Made by a program: the position numbers and the translations under genes. This document shows, piece after piece, positions 6,140 to 11,711 of a stretch of DNA of 14,560 nt. This stretch comes from JASFJH01 sp050117725. GTDB taxonomy: Bacteria > Pseudomonadota > Gammaproteobacteria > AKS1. The stretch is from positions 1 to 14,560 of the forward strand of contig JASFME010000030.1 in the NCBI GenBank assembly GCA_050117725.1, written 5' to 3'. Each line of letters begins with the position of its first letter. The stretch's first letter is position 1. A model generated the notes under the pieces. That model was not told the DNA's origin. It ran no database searches and saw only the letters and a program-made list of their open reading frames with translations.

Positions 6140-7201
6140 ATGACCTCAGCGGCCCAAACAACAGGCTACCGGCTCATCGAGACGCGCCTGCAGGAAAAAC
6201 TTGCCGATGGCACGACGCGGTGCAATCTGTGCCTGTGGCGTTGCCGCATCAAGCACGGCCAGCGCGGTTTTTGCCAGGCGCATGTGAACCGTCACGGCAC
6301 GTTGTACAACCTGTCCTGGGGGATCCTGTCCGCCATCGAGGTGGGGCCGATCGAGGACAAACCGGTGCGGCATTACCGGCCCGGCACGAATGTCATGTCG
6401 ATTGGCAGCTATGGCTGCAATTTCCGCTGTGGCGGTTGTCATAACCTGGAGATTTCCTGGGGTGTGTCGGCGCTCGATGACCTGGCGCGCGGCGCCTCGA
6501 CCGCGGCCTGGGTCGAGCCGCAGGAGATTATCAGTACGGCGCTGCGCCATGGTGTGCAGGGCATAGCTTTTACCTACTCGGAGCCGGCGGTGTGGCTCGA
6601 ATATGTACTCGATGTCTCGAGGCTGGCCCATGAGGCCGGCCTGTACACCGTATATGTGTCGAACAGTTTTGTTACCGACGAGGCGCTTGAGCTCATGGCG
6701 CCGCATGTCGATGTGCTGTGCTCGGATATCAAGAGCCTGCGCGATGATTTCTATCACGCCATCTGCCCGACGGCGAAGGTCGAGCAGGTGCTCGGCTCGA
6801 TTGAAACCGCGCAGCGCCTGGGTATCCACGTCGAGACGCGCACCAATGTGATCCCGGGCTATAACGATGACCCGCAGGAACTGCGTCGCATCGCGCAGTG
6901 GATTAAACAACACCTCGGTGCTGACAGCCCCTGGCATATCACGAAATTTTTCCCGGCCTACAAGCTGCAGGATGTGCCGATGACGCCGAGTCAGGCCCTG
7001 TGGGCCGCGCATGATGCAGCCCGTGAAGTCGGACTCGAACATGTGTATGTCTACGATGATAAGGGCTGTGACTGTGCCCAGGAAAACCTGCCCGTTGCCG
7101 AGTGGCTGGCGCGTGACCCGCAGGAGCTGTATGCCGTGAAAAAATGCGCGGCAAGTTGTTGCGGTGATGAAGGGATTGTCTTGAAGAAATATGAAGAATA
7201 G
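6140..7201 (+). CDS. amrS: AmmeMemoRadiSam-type radical SAM enzyme (pyruvate-formate-lyase-activating-like)
   Basis: This 353-residue protein is a radical SAM enzyme: Cys93, Cys97 and Cys100 in C-N-F-R-C-G-G-C ligate the 4Fe-4S cluster that binds S-adenosylmethionine. It is preceded by the N-terminal Cys motif typical of the AmrS family (Cys28, 31, 35, 45 in C-N-L-C...C...G-F-C) and by L-S-W-G...D-K-P-V-R-H-Y-R-P-G. Further barrel motifs are T-Y-S-E-P, D-I-K-S and T-R-T-N-V-I-P-G-Y-N-D. The family is related to glycyl-radical activases, but its substrate is unknown; it is often next to AMMECR1- and Memo-like genes, which are absent here. The C-terminus departs from the usual C-P-x-C-G ending: it has G-C-D-C (310, 312) and a K-C-A-A-S-C-C-G tail (336, 340, 341). 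AAGGAT precedes ATG 6140 at good spacing. Confidence 0.85.
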   Translation: MTSAAQTTGYRLIETRLQEKLADGTTRCNLCLWRCRIKHGQRGFCQAHVNRHGTLYNLSWGILSAIEVGPIEDKPVRHYRPGTNVMSIGSYGCNFRCGGCHNLEISWGVSALDDLARGASTAAWVEPQEIISTALRHGVQGIAFTYSEPAVWLEYVLDVSRLAHEAGLYTVYVSNSFVTDEALELMAPHVDVLCSDIKSLRDDFYHAICPTAKVEQVLGSIETAQRLGIHVETRTNVIPGYNDDPQELRRIAQWIKQHLGADSPWHITKFFPAYKLQDVPMTPSQALWAAHDAAREVGLEHVYVYDDKGCDCAQENLPVAEWLARDPQELYAVKKCAASCCGDEGIVLKKYEE

Positions 7202-7281
7202 TTCTCAGTTTGCAGCAGGCAGTGGGCAGTAATTTAACAATGGGGCTGGAGGCTTATGACTGCAAACTGCCGACTGATAAC
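7201..7281. repeat. Imperfect inverted repeat with CTGC-type internal units
   Basis: The arm at 7201-7215 (GTTCTCAGTTTGCAG) matches the reverse complement of 7267-7281 (GTTATCAGTCGGCAG) at 12 of 15 positions. Inside, GGCAGTGGGCAGT on the left opposes ACTGCAAACTGCC on the right. It fills most of the amrS-yggX gap. There is no T-run, so it is not a classical terminator; it looks like a dispersed intergenic repeat. Confidence 0.5.
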
Positions 7282-7307
7282 TATCAAGTAATCCTGTCTT
7301 AAAGACT

Positions 7308-7580
7308 TTACTCGCCCGGTGGCGTGAAGGCCTCCGGCGTATCGGCACCTTCACCGAAGAAGAATTTTTCCATCTGCTCTTCCAGAAATTCGCGGCCCTT
7401 CGGGTCGATCACGTTGATACGGTATTCATTGATAAGAATGGTCTGCTGCCCCATCCATTGTTGCCAGGCTTCCCTGGAGACGTTTTCATAAATGCGTTGG
7501 CCGAGTTCACCGGGATAGGGTGGACGATCCAGACCTTCCGCTTCTTTACCAAGTTTTACGCAGTGCACCATGCGGGTCAT
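7308..7580 (-). CDS. yggX: Probable Fe(2+)-trafficking protein YggX
   Basis: The 90-residue protein is full length for YggX. The conserved start is M-V-H-C-V-K-L-G-K-E-A-E-G-L with the single Cys7, followed by P-P-Y-P-G-E-L-G-Q-R-I-Y, W-Q-Q-W-M-G-Q-Q-T-I-L-I-N-E-Y and M-E-K-F-F-F-G. YggX protects iron-sulfur proteins and is tied to iron handling during oxidative stress in enterobacteria. Its ATG overlaps the mutY stop by 4 bases (ATGA), the same mutY-yggX coupling known in other gammaproteobacteria, linking repair of oxidised DNA with iron control. It is the last gene of the minus-strand operon. A short palindrome (GTCTT A AAGAC, 7296-7306) follows the stop but has no T-run. Confidence 0.95.
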   Translation of the reverse strand: MTRMVHCVKLGKEAEGLDRPPYPGELGQRIYENVSREAWQQWMGQQTILINEYRINVIDPKGREFLEEQMEKFFFGEGADTPEAFTPPGE

Positions 7581-8656
7581 GGTTGGTCTCCTTGATTGTT
7601 TACCTGGAGTGATTCGAGCAGTCGTTTCACCGGTGCCGCCAGGCCGCGGGCATCGGGTCGGGAGGTGTTATACCAGACCGTATTGCCGGATTCCATGACA
7701 GTATCTGTAAGGGTATTTCGCACAGTGATCTCAAGTGGTGTGATATCGAGATGAAAATGACTGAAGGTGTGGCGAATCGCCGGCCAGCGCCTGGGCCTGT
7801 CAATGTCCAGCTGTAACGTGTCACGACACCATTGCCGCATACTACGCGTATCCGTAGCGGGATCGGTTTCCGGGAAACTCCATAGCCCGCCCCAGATGCC
7901 GCTTGGCGGACGTTGTTGCAGCAAGACCCTGTCGCCGTCACGCAGCATGAGCATCGCGGTTTCGCGTACCGGCAGCACCTTTTTCGGTTTTTTGCCGGGG
8001 AAGTCGGCCGTGCGTTGTTGTGCGTGGGCAAGACAGGCTGATTGTACCGGACACTGCCCGCAAGCCGGTTTGCTGCGCGTGCACAGTGTCGCCCCCAGAT
8101 CCATGATCGCCTGTGTGTACTGTGCCGTGCATTGTGCAGGCGTGTATGCCTCGGCGAGTTGCCACAGCTGTTGTTCGATATTACGTTTGCCGGGCCAGCC
8201 TGCTATCGCGTGAACGCGAGTGAGCACACGCTTGACGTTGCCGTCGAGGATCGGCTGGCACTGGTCACAGGCCAGCGACAGGATCGCCCCGGCAGTGGAA
8301 CGGCCGATGCCGGGTAGCGCCATGACCTCGTCGAGTGTCACGGGAAAAACCCCTCCATGTTTTACAACAATCTGTTTGGCTGCCCTGTGCAGGTTGCGGG
8401 CGCGGGCGTAATAGCCAAGCCCGGTCCACAGGTGCAACACCTCATCGATAGCGGCATCGGCGAGTGCCTCGATCGTTGGCATGCGCTGCATGAAGCGTTC
8501 GAAGTAGGGGACCACCGTATTGACCTGGGTCTGCTGCAGCATGATCTCCGAGATCCACACCCGGTACGGTGTCCGATCAATCTGCCAGGGCAGGTCATGC
8601 CGGCCGTGTGCGCCATGCCAGCGCAGGACAGCGTTACTGAACTGTTTTGGTGTCAT
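7577..8656 (-). CDS. mutY: A/G-specific adenine glycosylase MutY
   Basis: The 359-residue protein has the full MutY layout. Glu37 is in S-E-I-M-L-Q-Q-T-Q-V, the helix-hairpin-helix L-P-G-I-G-R-S-T-A-G-A lies at 114-124, and catalytic Asp138 is in I-L-D-G-N-V-K-R. The 4Fe-4S loop is C-x6-C-x2-C-x5-C at Cys192, 199, 202 and 208. The C-terminal Nudix-like domain (from about 230) recognises 8-oxoguanine and retains G-I-W-G-G-L-W-S-F-P-E and the F-S-H motif (298-300). MutY removes adenine mispaired with 8-oxoguanine. The ATG at 8656 lies inside the end of the upstream gene (23-bp overlap), and its stop overlaps yggX, so translation is probably coupled along the operon. Confidence 0.97.
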   Translation of the reverse strand: MTPKQFSNAVLRWHGAHGRHDLPWQIDRTPYRVWISEIMLQQTQVNTVVPYFERFMQRMPTIEALADAAIDEVLHLWTGLGYYARARNLHRAAKQIVVKHGGVFPVTLDEVMALPGIGRSTAGAILSLACDQCQPILDGNVKRVLTRVHAIAGWPGKRNIEQQLWQLAEAYTPAQCTAQYTQAIMDLGATLCTRSKPACGQCPVQSACLAHAQQRTADFPGKKPKKVLPVRETAMLMLRDGDRVLLQQRPPSGIWGGLWSFPETDPATDTRSMRQWCRDTLQLDIDRPRRWPAIRHTFSHFHLDITPLEITVRNTLTDTVMESGNTVWYNTSRPDARGLAAPVKRLLESLQVNNQGDQP

Positions 8657-9200
8657 GTTGCCTGGCGAGGCGCTCCAGCGTTTCGACTGTCCCGATCGCC
8701 TCGTCGTGAAGTTTGTTTTTGATCAGCGGTGGCCCGATAAGGGGCGGCACCCAGAAGGAAGGTTTTAAATCAGAACTAAAGGTAACGCGGGTCTTGCCAT
8801 TCTCAGGCCGGATCGACCAGCGCGCATGCGCATAATCAAAGTCGCTTTGTTCGGGGACGACCGTGGCGACAATAATATTGTTGGCGAGCTGTTCGACGTC
8901 CTGCACCTGTCTGATGGTCTTGCAAAAAAACATGACGCACGCCTTCGTCACTACCCGCACCCGGTGCGTGCGTTCGTCGAGTGAATACACGATTTCACTG
9001 GATTTGATACTGTCGTTCAGACGGCCGAGGTTGTTGAAATCGGTTAACAGTTTGTGCACCCGATCAGGATCGGCATCAATCAGCATATCGAGTTCGACAA
9101 AATAGCGTTTATCTGCGTGTTTTACACTGGCAGTGACAATCTCGCTGGCCACCACAGGCTGTGCCAGCAGGCAAAGGCAAAAGGCAAAAACAACACGCAT
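8634..9200 (-). CDS. Exported SRPBCC/START-like domain protein
   Basis: This 188-residue protein has an 18-residue signal peptide (R2 then a hydrophobic core, A-S cleavage region), placing it in the periplasm. The mature part resembles the SRPBCC (START/polyketide-cyclase) helix-grip fold: an opening strand, I-D-A-D-P-D-R-V-H-K-L-L-T-D-F-N-N-L-G-R-L, a series of strands, and a long C-terminal helix after V-P-P-L-I-G-P-P-L-I. This fold binds hydrophobic ligands; nothing here tells which. Two cysteines (V-T-K-A-C and F-F-C-K) lie close in sequence. The gene begins 5 bp after the asmA stop and overlaps mutY by 23 bp, so it is an integral part of an asmA-mutY-yggX operon. A role with the envelope protein AsmA in lipid handling is inference from position only. 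Confidence 0.75.
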   Translation of the reverse strand: MRVVFAFCLCLLAQPVVASEIVTASVKHADKRYFVELDMLIDADPDRVHKLLTDFNNLGRLNDSIKSSEIVYSLDERTHRVRVVTKACVMFFCKTIRQVQDVEQLANNIIVATVVPEQSDFDYAHARWSIRPENGKTRVTFSSDLKPSFWVPPLIGPPLIKNKLHDEAIGTVETLERLARQHDTKTVQ

Positions 9201-9205
9201 GCTTG

Positions 9206-11350
9206 TTACTTGAACAGACCCTTGAAAATTTCCTTCACGGCCTCTTCCTTGCTTGGCTTGCTTTCCTGCTCGGGGGTCGCTGCGGGTTGTTGCGATGCCG
9301 GTTGCTTGTCAGTACCCAGCAGTTTTTCAAACAGTTTTTCTTTGGCTTTTTGTTTTACCTTTTCGGTCAACAGCCGTTCGAGGTCGACATTGTAGGACAG
9401 GTTTGCAAGCGGGCCCTGGATAATGACCGGTATGGTCAGGCGCTTCAGATCATCGAACTCTTCTGAATTCGGCCCTTCGAAGGATTTGATGACATTTGTA
9501 GCGAGGCGGTATTTCATGGTCTCGTTGACCAGGTCGATATCACCCTCACCATTAATGCGCAGGTTATCGGTATGAATCGCCAGATCACGGTTTATCAGTA
9601 CGCCGTTGCTGACACGTGCGGTGGCCTGCAATGAAGAGAAGATGGTGTCCTTCACGCCCTGATCGCCTGGCGGTATGCGACCCTTGGTGGTGGCATAGGC
9701 TGCCCGGATCAGGTGGTCGATGTTGACGCCCTTGATAAGGCCGTCGCCGAGATTGAAAGCGATGTTGCCATTCAGGTTGCGACGCAGTTCGGCATCCGTG
9801 TTGCCCCGTGTGGTCAGGCGGGCGTTGAGGTTACCCTTGCCGTGCAGGGCATCATAATCCGTGCTCGCCTTGATCAGGGGTGCGACCTGCACGCCCTGCA
9901 TGCGCTCGTTGACCGCAATCACCGGTTCGCGACCACGCACATCGATGTGAATATCACCGTCGTAAGTCCCCTCGGAGAGTTTGGCGGTCATCGGCGCGAG
10001 CCGGATATCACCGCTTTTCGCCCTGGTCTGCAGCTGGATGTCGGTGACATCAATTTTGGCGATGCGCAGTGTGTCGATGCGTGCCTTGCCGGCCAGGTCC
10101 AGGTTGCGCAACAGTTCGACAGGCAATAGCGGTGCCGCGGCACTTGCCGCCGTGGCCGGCGTAGCGGCCTGCGCGGATGTTTCTGCAGCTGGACCACGGT
10201 AGCGATCCAGATCGATTTGATCGACATCCAGGTCAAAGCGGCTGCTTGGCCGCGCGAAATTTGTTACCGAGGCGCTGCCGGTCAGTGTCGTGTCATCAAG
10301 TCTTGCCGTGAGCTTGCCCAGGTTCAGGCTGCTCGGTGTGCCGCTGATGCTCGCTTGCAGCGAGGCCTTGCCCAGCACGGCAGGATCAGCAGTCTTTGGT
10401 ACCTCGATATCCATGAGTGCCATCAGGGTGCGCGGTGAGAACTCGCCGAGTTTCAGGTTGCCGGTGTACTCGGGGGTGTGGCGGAGCTTGCTCACATTCA
10501 GTTCGCCGCTGGCTACCAGGCTGTAGGCCGACATTTCGAGGTTCTTCAACCCCAGGGTTTGTTCGATCAGGTTGGCTGCGGCATCTGCACTCATGGCGGC
10601 GTCGAGCTTGCCGCCGGGGAACTCCTTGCCCTGCAAGGCGACTTTAAGCTTCAGTTTCTCGGCTATATATTGGCCGGCAAACGGGTTCATGAGCAGCGTG
10701 GTCTTCAGCTCGAGGTTACCGTCGAGCTGCGGTTTGTTGCCGGACACGTGGGTACTCAGGGAGAGGGGCATCGGAGAACCCAGTTCCAGTGCGCCCGTGG
10801 CCAGGTTCAGTTCGGTCAGGCTGAGTTTTTGCCCGGCCTGGCGGTCATCCCAGTGCAGCGTGGCGTTCTTGATATCCACACCACCGATCGCGAGTGCAGC
10901 TATCTGCTCGCCGTCAGTGGCCGGCGCTTCGGCTTCGCCAGCCGGTTTGCCACCGAGATCCGACCAGTTGTCGCGGCCATCGGCGAGCCGGGTCAGGTTC
11001 AACTCCAACCCCTTCAGTGTGACCGTATCCATTTCAACATTGCCACGGAACAGCGGCAGCAGCTTGACGCGGAGATGCGCGGCATCGACATGCGCAAAAT
11101 CCTGTTTCTCGAAGCCCCTGGCATTGCCCAGCGTCAGCGCACCGGTTTCCACGCCGAGCCACGGGAACAGGCTCAGGGACAGGTCACCCTCGATCTGCAG
11201 GCTGCGGCCGCTAGTAGTTTCGACCTGGTCCTCAAGCTGACCCTTGAAGTCATTCGGGTCAAAAAAGACGAGCAGGGCGACGGCCGCGGCAACGAACAGC
11301 GTGATGAGCAGACCGATGACAATAACGAGTGTGCGGATCAGTTTTTTCAT
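9206..11350 (-). CDS. asmA: AsmA family protein
   Basis: From ATG 11350 the protein has 714 residues. An N-terminal membrane anchor (about 5-30, then F-F-D-P-N-D-F-K) precedes the AsmA opening domain with R-S-L-Q-I-E-G-D-L-S-L-S-L-F-P-W-L-G-V and L-T-L-G-N-A. A long beta-rich periplasmic body follows, and the AsmA C-terminal domain ends with G-E-G-D-I-D-L-V-N-E. The tail is rich in Gln, Pro, Glu and Lys, with a final amphipathic helix. AsmA-like proteins are related to chorein/VPS13-type lipid-transfer proteins and affect outer-membrane lipid homeostasis. The frame is open upstream to 11446, but that extension translates the tRNA-Gly gene and is not real; a GTG at 11359 is a close alternative start. 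The asmA-mutY-yggX order is found in other gammaproteobacteria. The tRNA lies 68 bp upstream with no clear promoter between, so readthrough from it is possible. Confidence 0.9.
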   Translation of the reverse strand: MKKLIRTLVIVIGLLITLFVAAAVALLVFFDPNDFKGQLEDQVETTSGRSLQIEGDLSLSLFPWLGVETGALTLGNARGFEKQDFAHVDAAHLRVKLLPLFRGNVEMDTVTLKGLELNLTRLADGRDNWSDLGGKPAGEAEAPATDGEQIAALAIGGVDIKNATLHWDDRQAGQKLSLTELNLATGALELGSPMPLSLSTHVSGNKPQLDGNLELKTTLLMNPFAGQYIAEKLKLKVALQGKEFPGGKLDAAMSADAAANLIEQTLGLKNLEMSAYSLVASGELNVSKLRHTPEYTGNLKLGEFSPRTLMALMDIEVPKTADPAVLGKASLQASISGTPSSLNLGKLTARLDDTTLTGSASVTNFARPSSRFDLDVDQIDLDRYRGPAAETSAQAATPATAASAAAPLLPVELLRNLDLAGKARIDTLRIAKIDVTDIQLQTRAKSGDIRLAPMTAKLSEGTYDGDIHIDVRGREPVIAVNERMQGVQVAPLIKASTDYDALHGKGNLNARLTTRGNTDAELRRNLNGNIAFNLGDGLIKGVNIDHLIRAAYATTKGRIPPGDQGVKDTIFSSLQATARVSNGVLINRDLAIHTDNLRINGEGDIDLVNETMKYRLATNVIKSFEGPNSEEFDDLKRLTIPVIIQGPLANLSYNVDLERLLTEKVKQKAKEKLFEKLLGTDKQPASQQPAATPEQESKPSKEEAVKEIFKGLFK

Positions 11351-11400
11351 AATGGTCACTTTTCGCCGTGAGTGTGATGTGTACCAGTCTAGCAGCTCGT

Positions 11401-11414
11401 CCTGCTCGTGCAGG
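11401..11414 (-). other. Small hairpin just 3' of tRNA-Gly
   Basis: CCTGC and GCAGG form a 5-bp stem with loop ACGA, starting 4 nt after the encoded CCA. No T-run follows, so it is more likely a processing or stability element than a terminator. Confidence 0.35.
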
Positions 11415-11418
11415 CAGA

Positions 11419-11492
11419 TGGAGCGGGTGATGGGAATCGAACCCACGTTTGAAGCTTGGGAAGCTCCAGTTCTACCATTGAACTACACCCGC
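11419..11492 (-). tRNA. tRNA-Gly (anticodon CCC), intact copy
   Basis: The 74-nt cloverleaf includes an encoded CCA (11419-11421). Acceptor arms GCGGGTG / CACCCGC pair perfectly. The anticodon stem GGAGC/GCTTC (one G-U pair) holds loop TTCCCAA, giving anticodon CCC. The T-arm is GTGGG-TTCGATT-CCCAT. It closely resembles E. coli tRNA-Gly(CCC). Bases 11437-11492 are duplicated exactly at 11629-11684. Confidence 0.97.
11437..11492 (-). repeat. 56-bp exact direct repeat, copy inside intact tRNA-Gly
   Basis: The 56 bases from the tRNA-Gly 5' end to the TTCGA of the T-loop are identical to 11629-11684, same orientation, period 192 bp. Identity stops abruptly at both ends. Confidence 0.95.
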
Positions 11493-11501
11493 GTGCGTAT
11501 G

Positions 11502-11507
11502 ATTATA
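11502..11507 (-). promoter_or_regulatory. Consensus -10 box upstream of intact tRNA-Gly
   Basis: A perfect TATAAT lies 9 nt before the mature 5' end, so a transcript starting here would have a leader of only a few bases. At 16-18 bp spacing the -35 position (near 11525-11531, inside a hairpin arm) does not resemble TTGACA. It may be a partial or remade promoter. Confidence 0.4.
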
Positions 11508-11516
11508 CTCAACGAT

Positions 11517-11536
11517 TCCCATCACCTGTGATGGGA
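11517..11536 (-). repeat. Palindrome made of tRNA-Gly T-arm sequence in both orientations
   Basis: TCCCATCAC (minus 11536-11528), AG, then GTGATGGGA (11525-11517) form a 9-bp inverted repeat. The first arm equals the tRNA-Gly T-stem/acceptor 3' sequence in gene orientation. The second, extended to CGATTCCCATCACC on the + strand (11512-11525), is the same tRNA segment inverted. Confidence 0.7.
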
Positions 11537-11628
11537 TTACTCCGTACATCCCTGTACTCCGCCCTGCGGGCCAGCGTCACTCGCTTCCCAGTGAGTTCCG
11601 CTGTTCCAATTTGCTCCCGGCAAATTGG
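11537..11628 (-). repeat. Hairpin-rich, GGA-rich insert within the broken tRNA-Gly
   Basis: The roughly 92-nt block folds (minus strand) into consecutive hairpins. H1 (11628-11606) has a perfect 9-bp stem CCAATTTGC/GCAAATTGG and loop CGGGA. H2 (11603-11572) has CAGCG/CGCTG outside TCACT/AGTGA, with a GAAC bulge and loop GGGAAGCG. H3 (11571-11561) is GCCC-GCA-GGGC. H4 (11557-11544) is GTAC-AGGGAT-GTAC. Seven GGA triplets occur, in loops, a bulge and linkers. There is no credible gene. It may be a small mobile repeat, a structured RNA, or both. Confidence 0.6.
11546..11557 (-). promoter_or_regulatory. Exact match to the CsrA/RsmA high-affinity RNA consensus
   Basis: The minus-strand RNA reads GUACAGGGAUGU, matching the SELEX-derived CsrA consensus RUACARGGAUGU at every position, with GGA in the loop of a 4-bp hairpin (H4). 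Whether CsrA is present or the RNA is made cannot be seen here. Confidence 0.45.
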
Positions 11629-11684
11629 TCGAACCCACGTTTGAAGCTTGGGAAGCTCCAGTTCTACCATTGAACTACACCCGC
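11629..11684 (-). repeat. 56-bp exact direct repeat, copy in the broken tRNA-Gly
   Basis: Second copy of the repeat at 11437-11492. Upstream sequence differs immediately (ATTAAC in place of GTGCGT on the + strand). Confidence 0.95.
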
Positions 11685-11685
11685 A

Positions 11686-11700
11686 TTAACACGTTGTTAA
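11686..11700. repeat. Perfect 6-3-6 palindrome TTAACA-CGT-TGTTAA
   Basis: This lies directly upstream of the broken tRNA-Gly and 11 bp past the stop of the acyl-CoA synthetase gene. It could be a protein-binding site or a weak transcript-end hairpin; no T-run follows on either strand. Confidence 0.4.
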
Positions 11701-11711
11701 CCTGAACTTGC

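Larger units (their letters stand above)
11528..11684 (-). pseudogene. Interrupted, truncated tRNA-Gly(CCC) copy
   Basis: Bases 11684-11629 repeat the first 56 nt of the intact tRNA-Gly without a mismatch: 5' acceptor strand, D-arm, anticodon arm with CCC, variable region and T-stem through TTCGA. The expected continuation is replaced by a hairpin-rich block (11628-11537). After it, TCCCATCAC (11536-11528) resumes the 3' T-stem and the first three acceptor bases, so the insert sits in the T-loop with one T lost. The rest of the acceptor 3' strand and CCA are missing, leaving at most 3 of 7 acceptor pairs. It therefore cannot give a normal tRNA. The 5' part is certain; reading the short 9-nt 3' piece as a remnant is less so. 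Confidence 0.8.

Noticed and set aside
6146..7042. 298-residue open frame on the minus strand
   Set aside because: It is antisense to the radical SAM gene, whose motifs are clear, and is Arg/His-rich as expected of a GC-rich shadow frame.
10478..11371. 297-residue open frame on the + strand
   Set aside because: It is antisense to asmA and lacks recognisable motifs; asmA is long and consistent.
11351..11446. Upstream extension of asmA by 32 residues (start M-G-S-I-P-I-T-R-S-I)
   Set aside because: It is the translation of the tRNA-Gly gene and its flank; ATG 11350, directly before the membrane anchor, fits the family.
11456..11644. Short open frame through the tRNA-Gly spacer
   Set aside because: It translates the hairpin insert and tRNA repeat antisense; low-complexity Arg/Ser-rich product, no ribosome-binding site.
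11528..11684. Self-splicing intron in the broken tRNA-Gly
   Set aside because: About 92 nt is too short for a group I or II intron, the site is in the T-loop rather than the anticodon loop, and the 3' acceptor strand does not resume after it.
11437..11684. attL/attR of an integrated element
   Set aside because: The repeats enclose only 136 bp with no integrase, and they cover the 5' part of the tRNA rather than the 3' end used by typical tRNA-targeting integrases.
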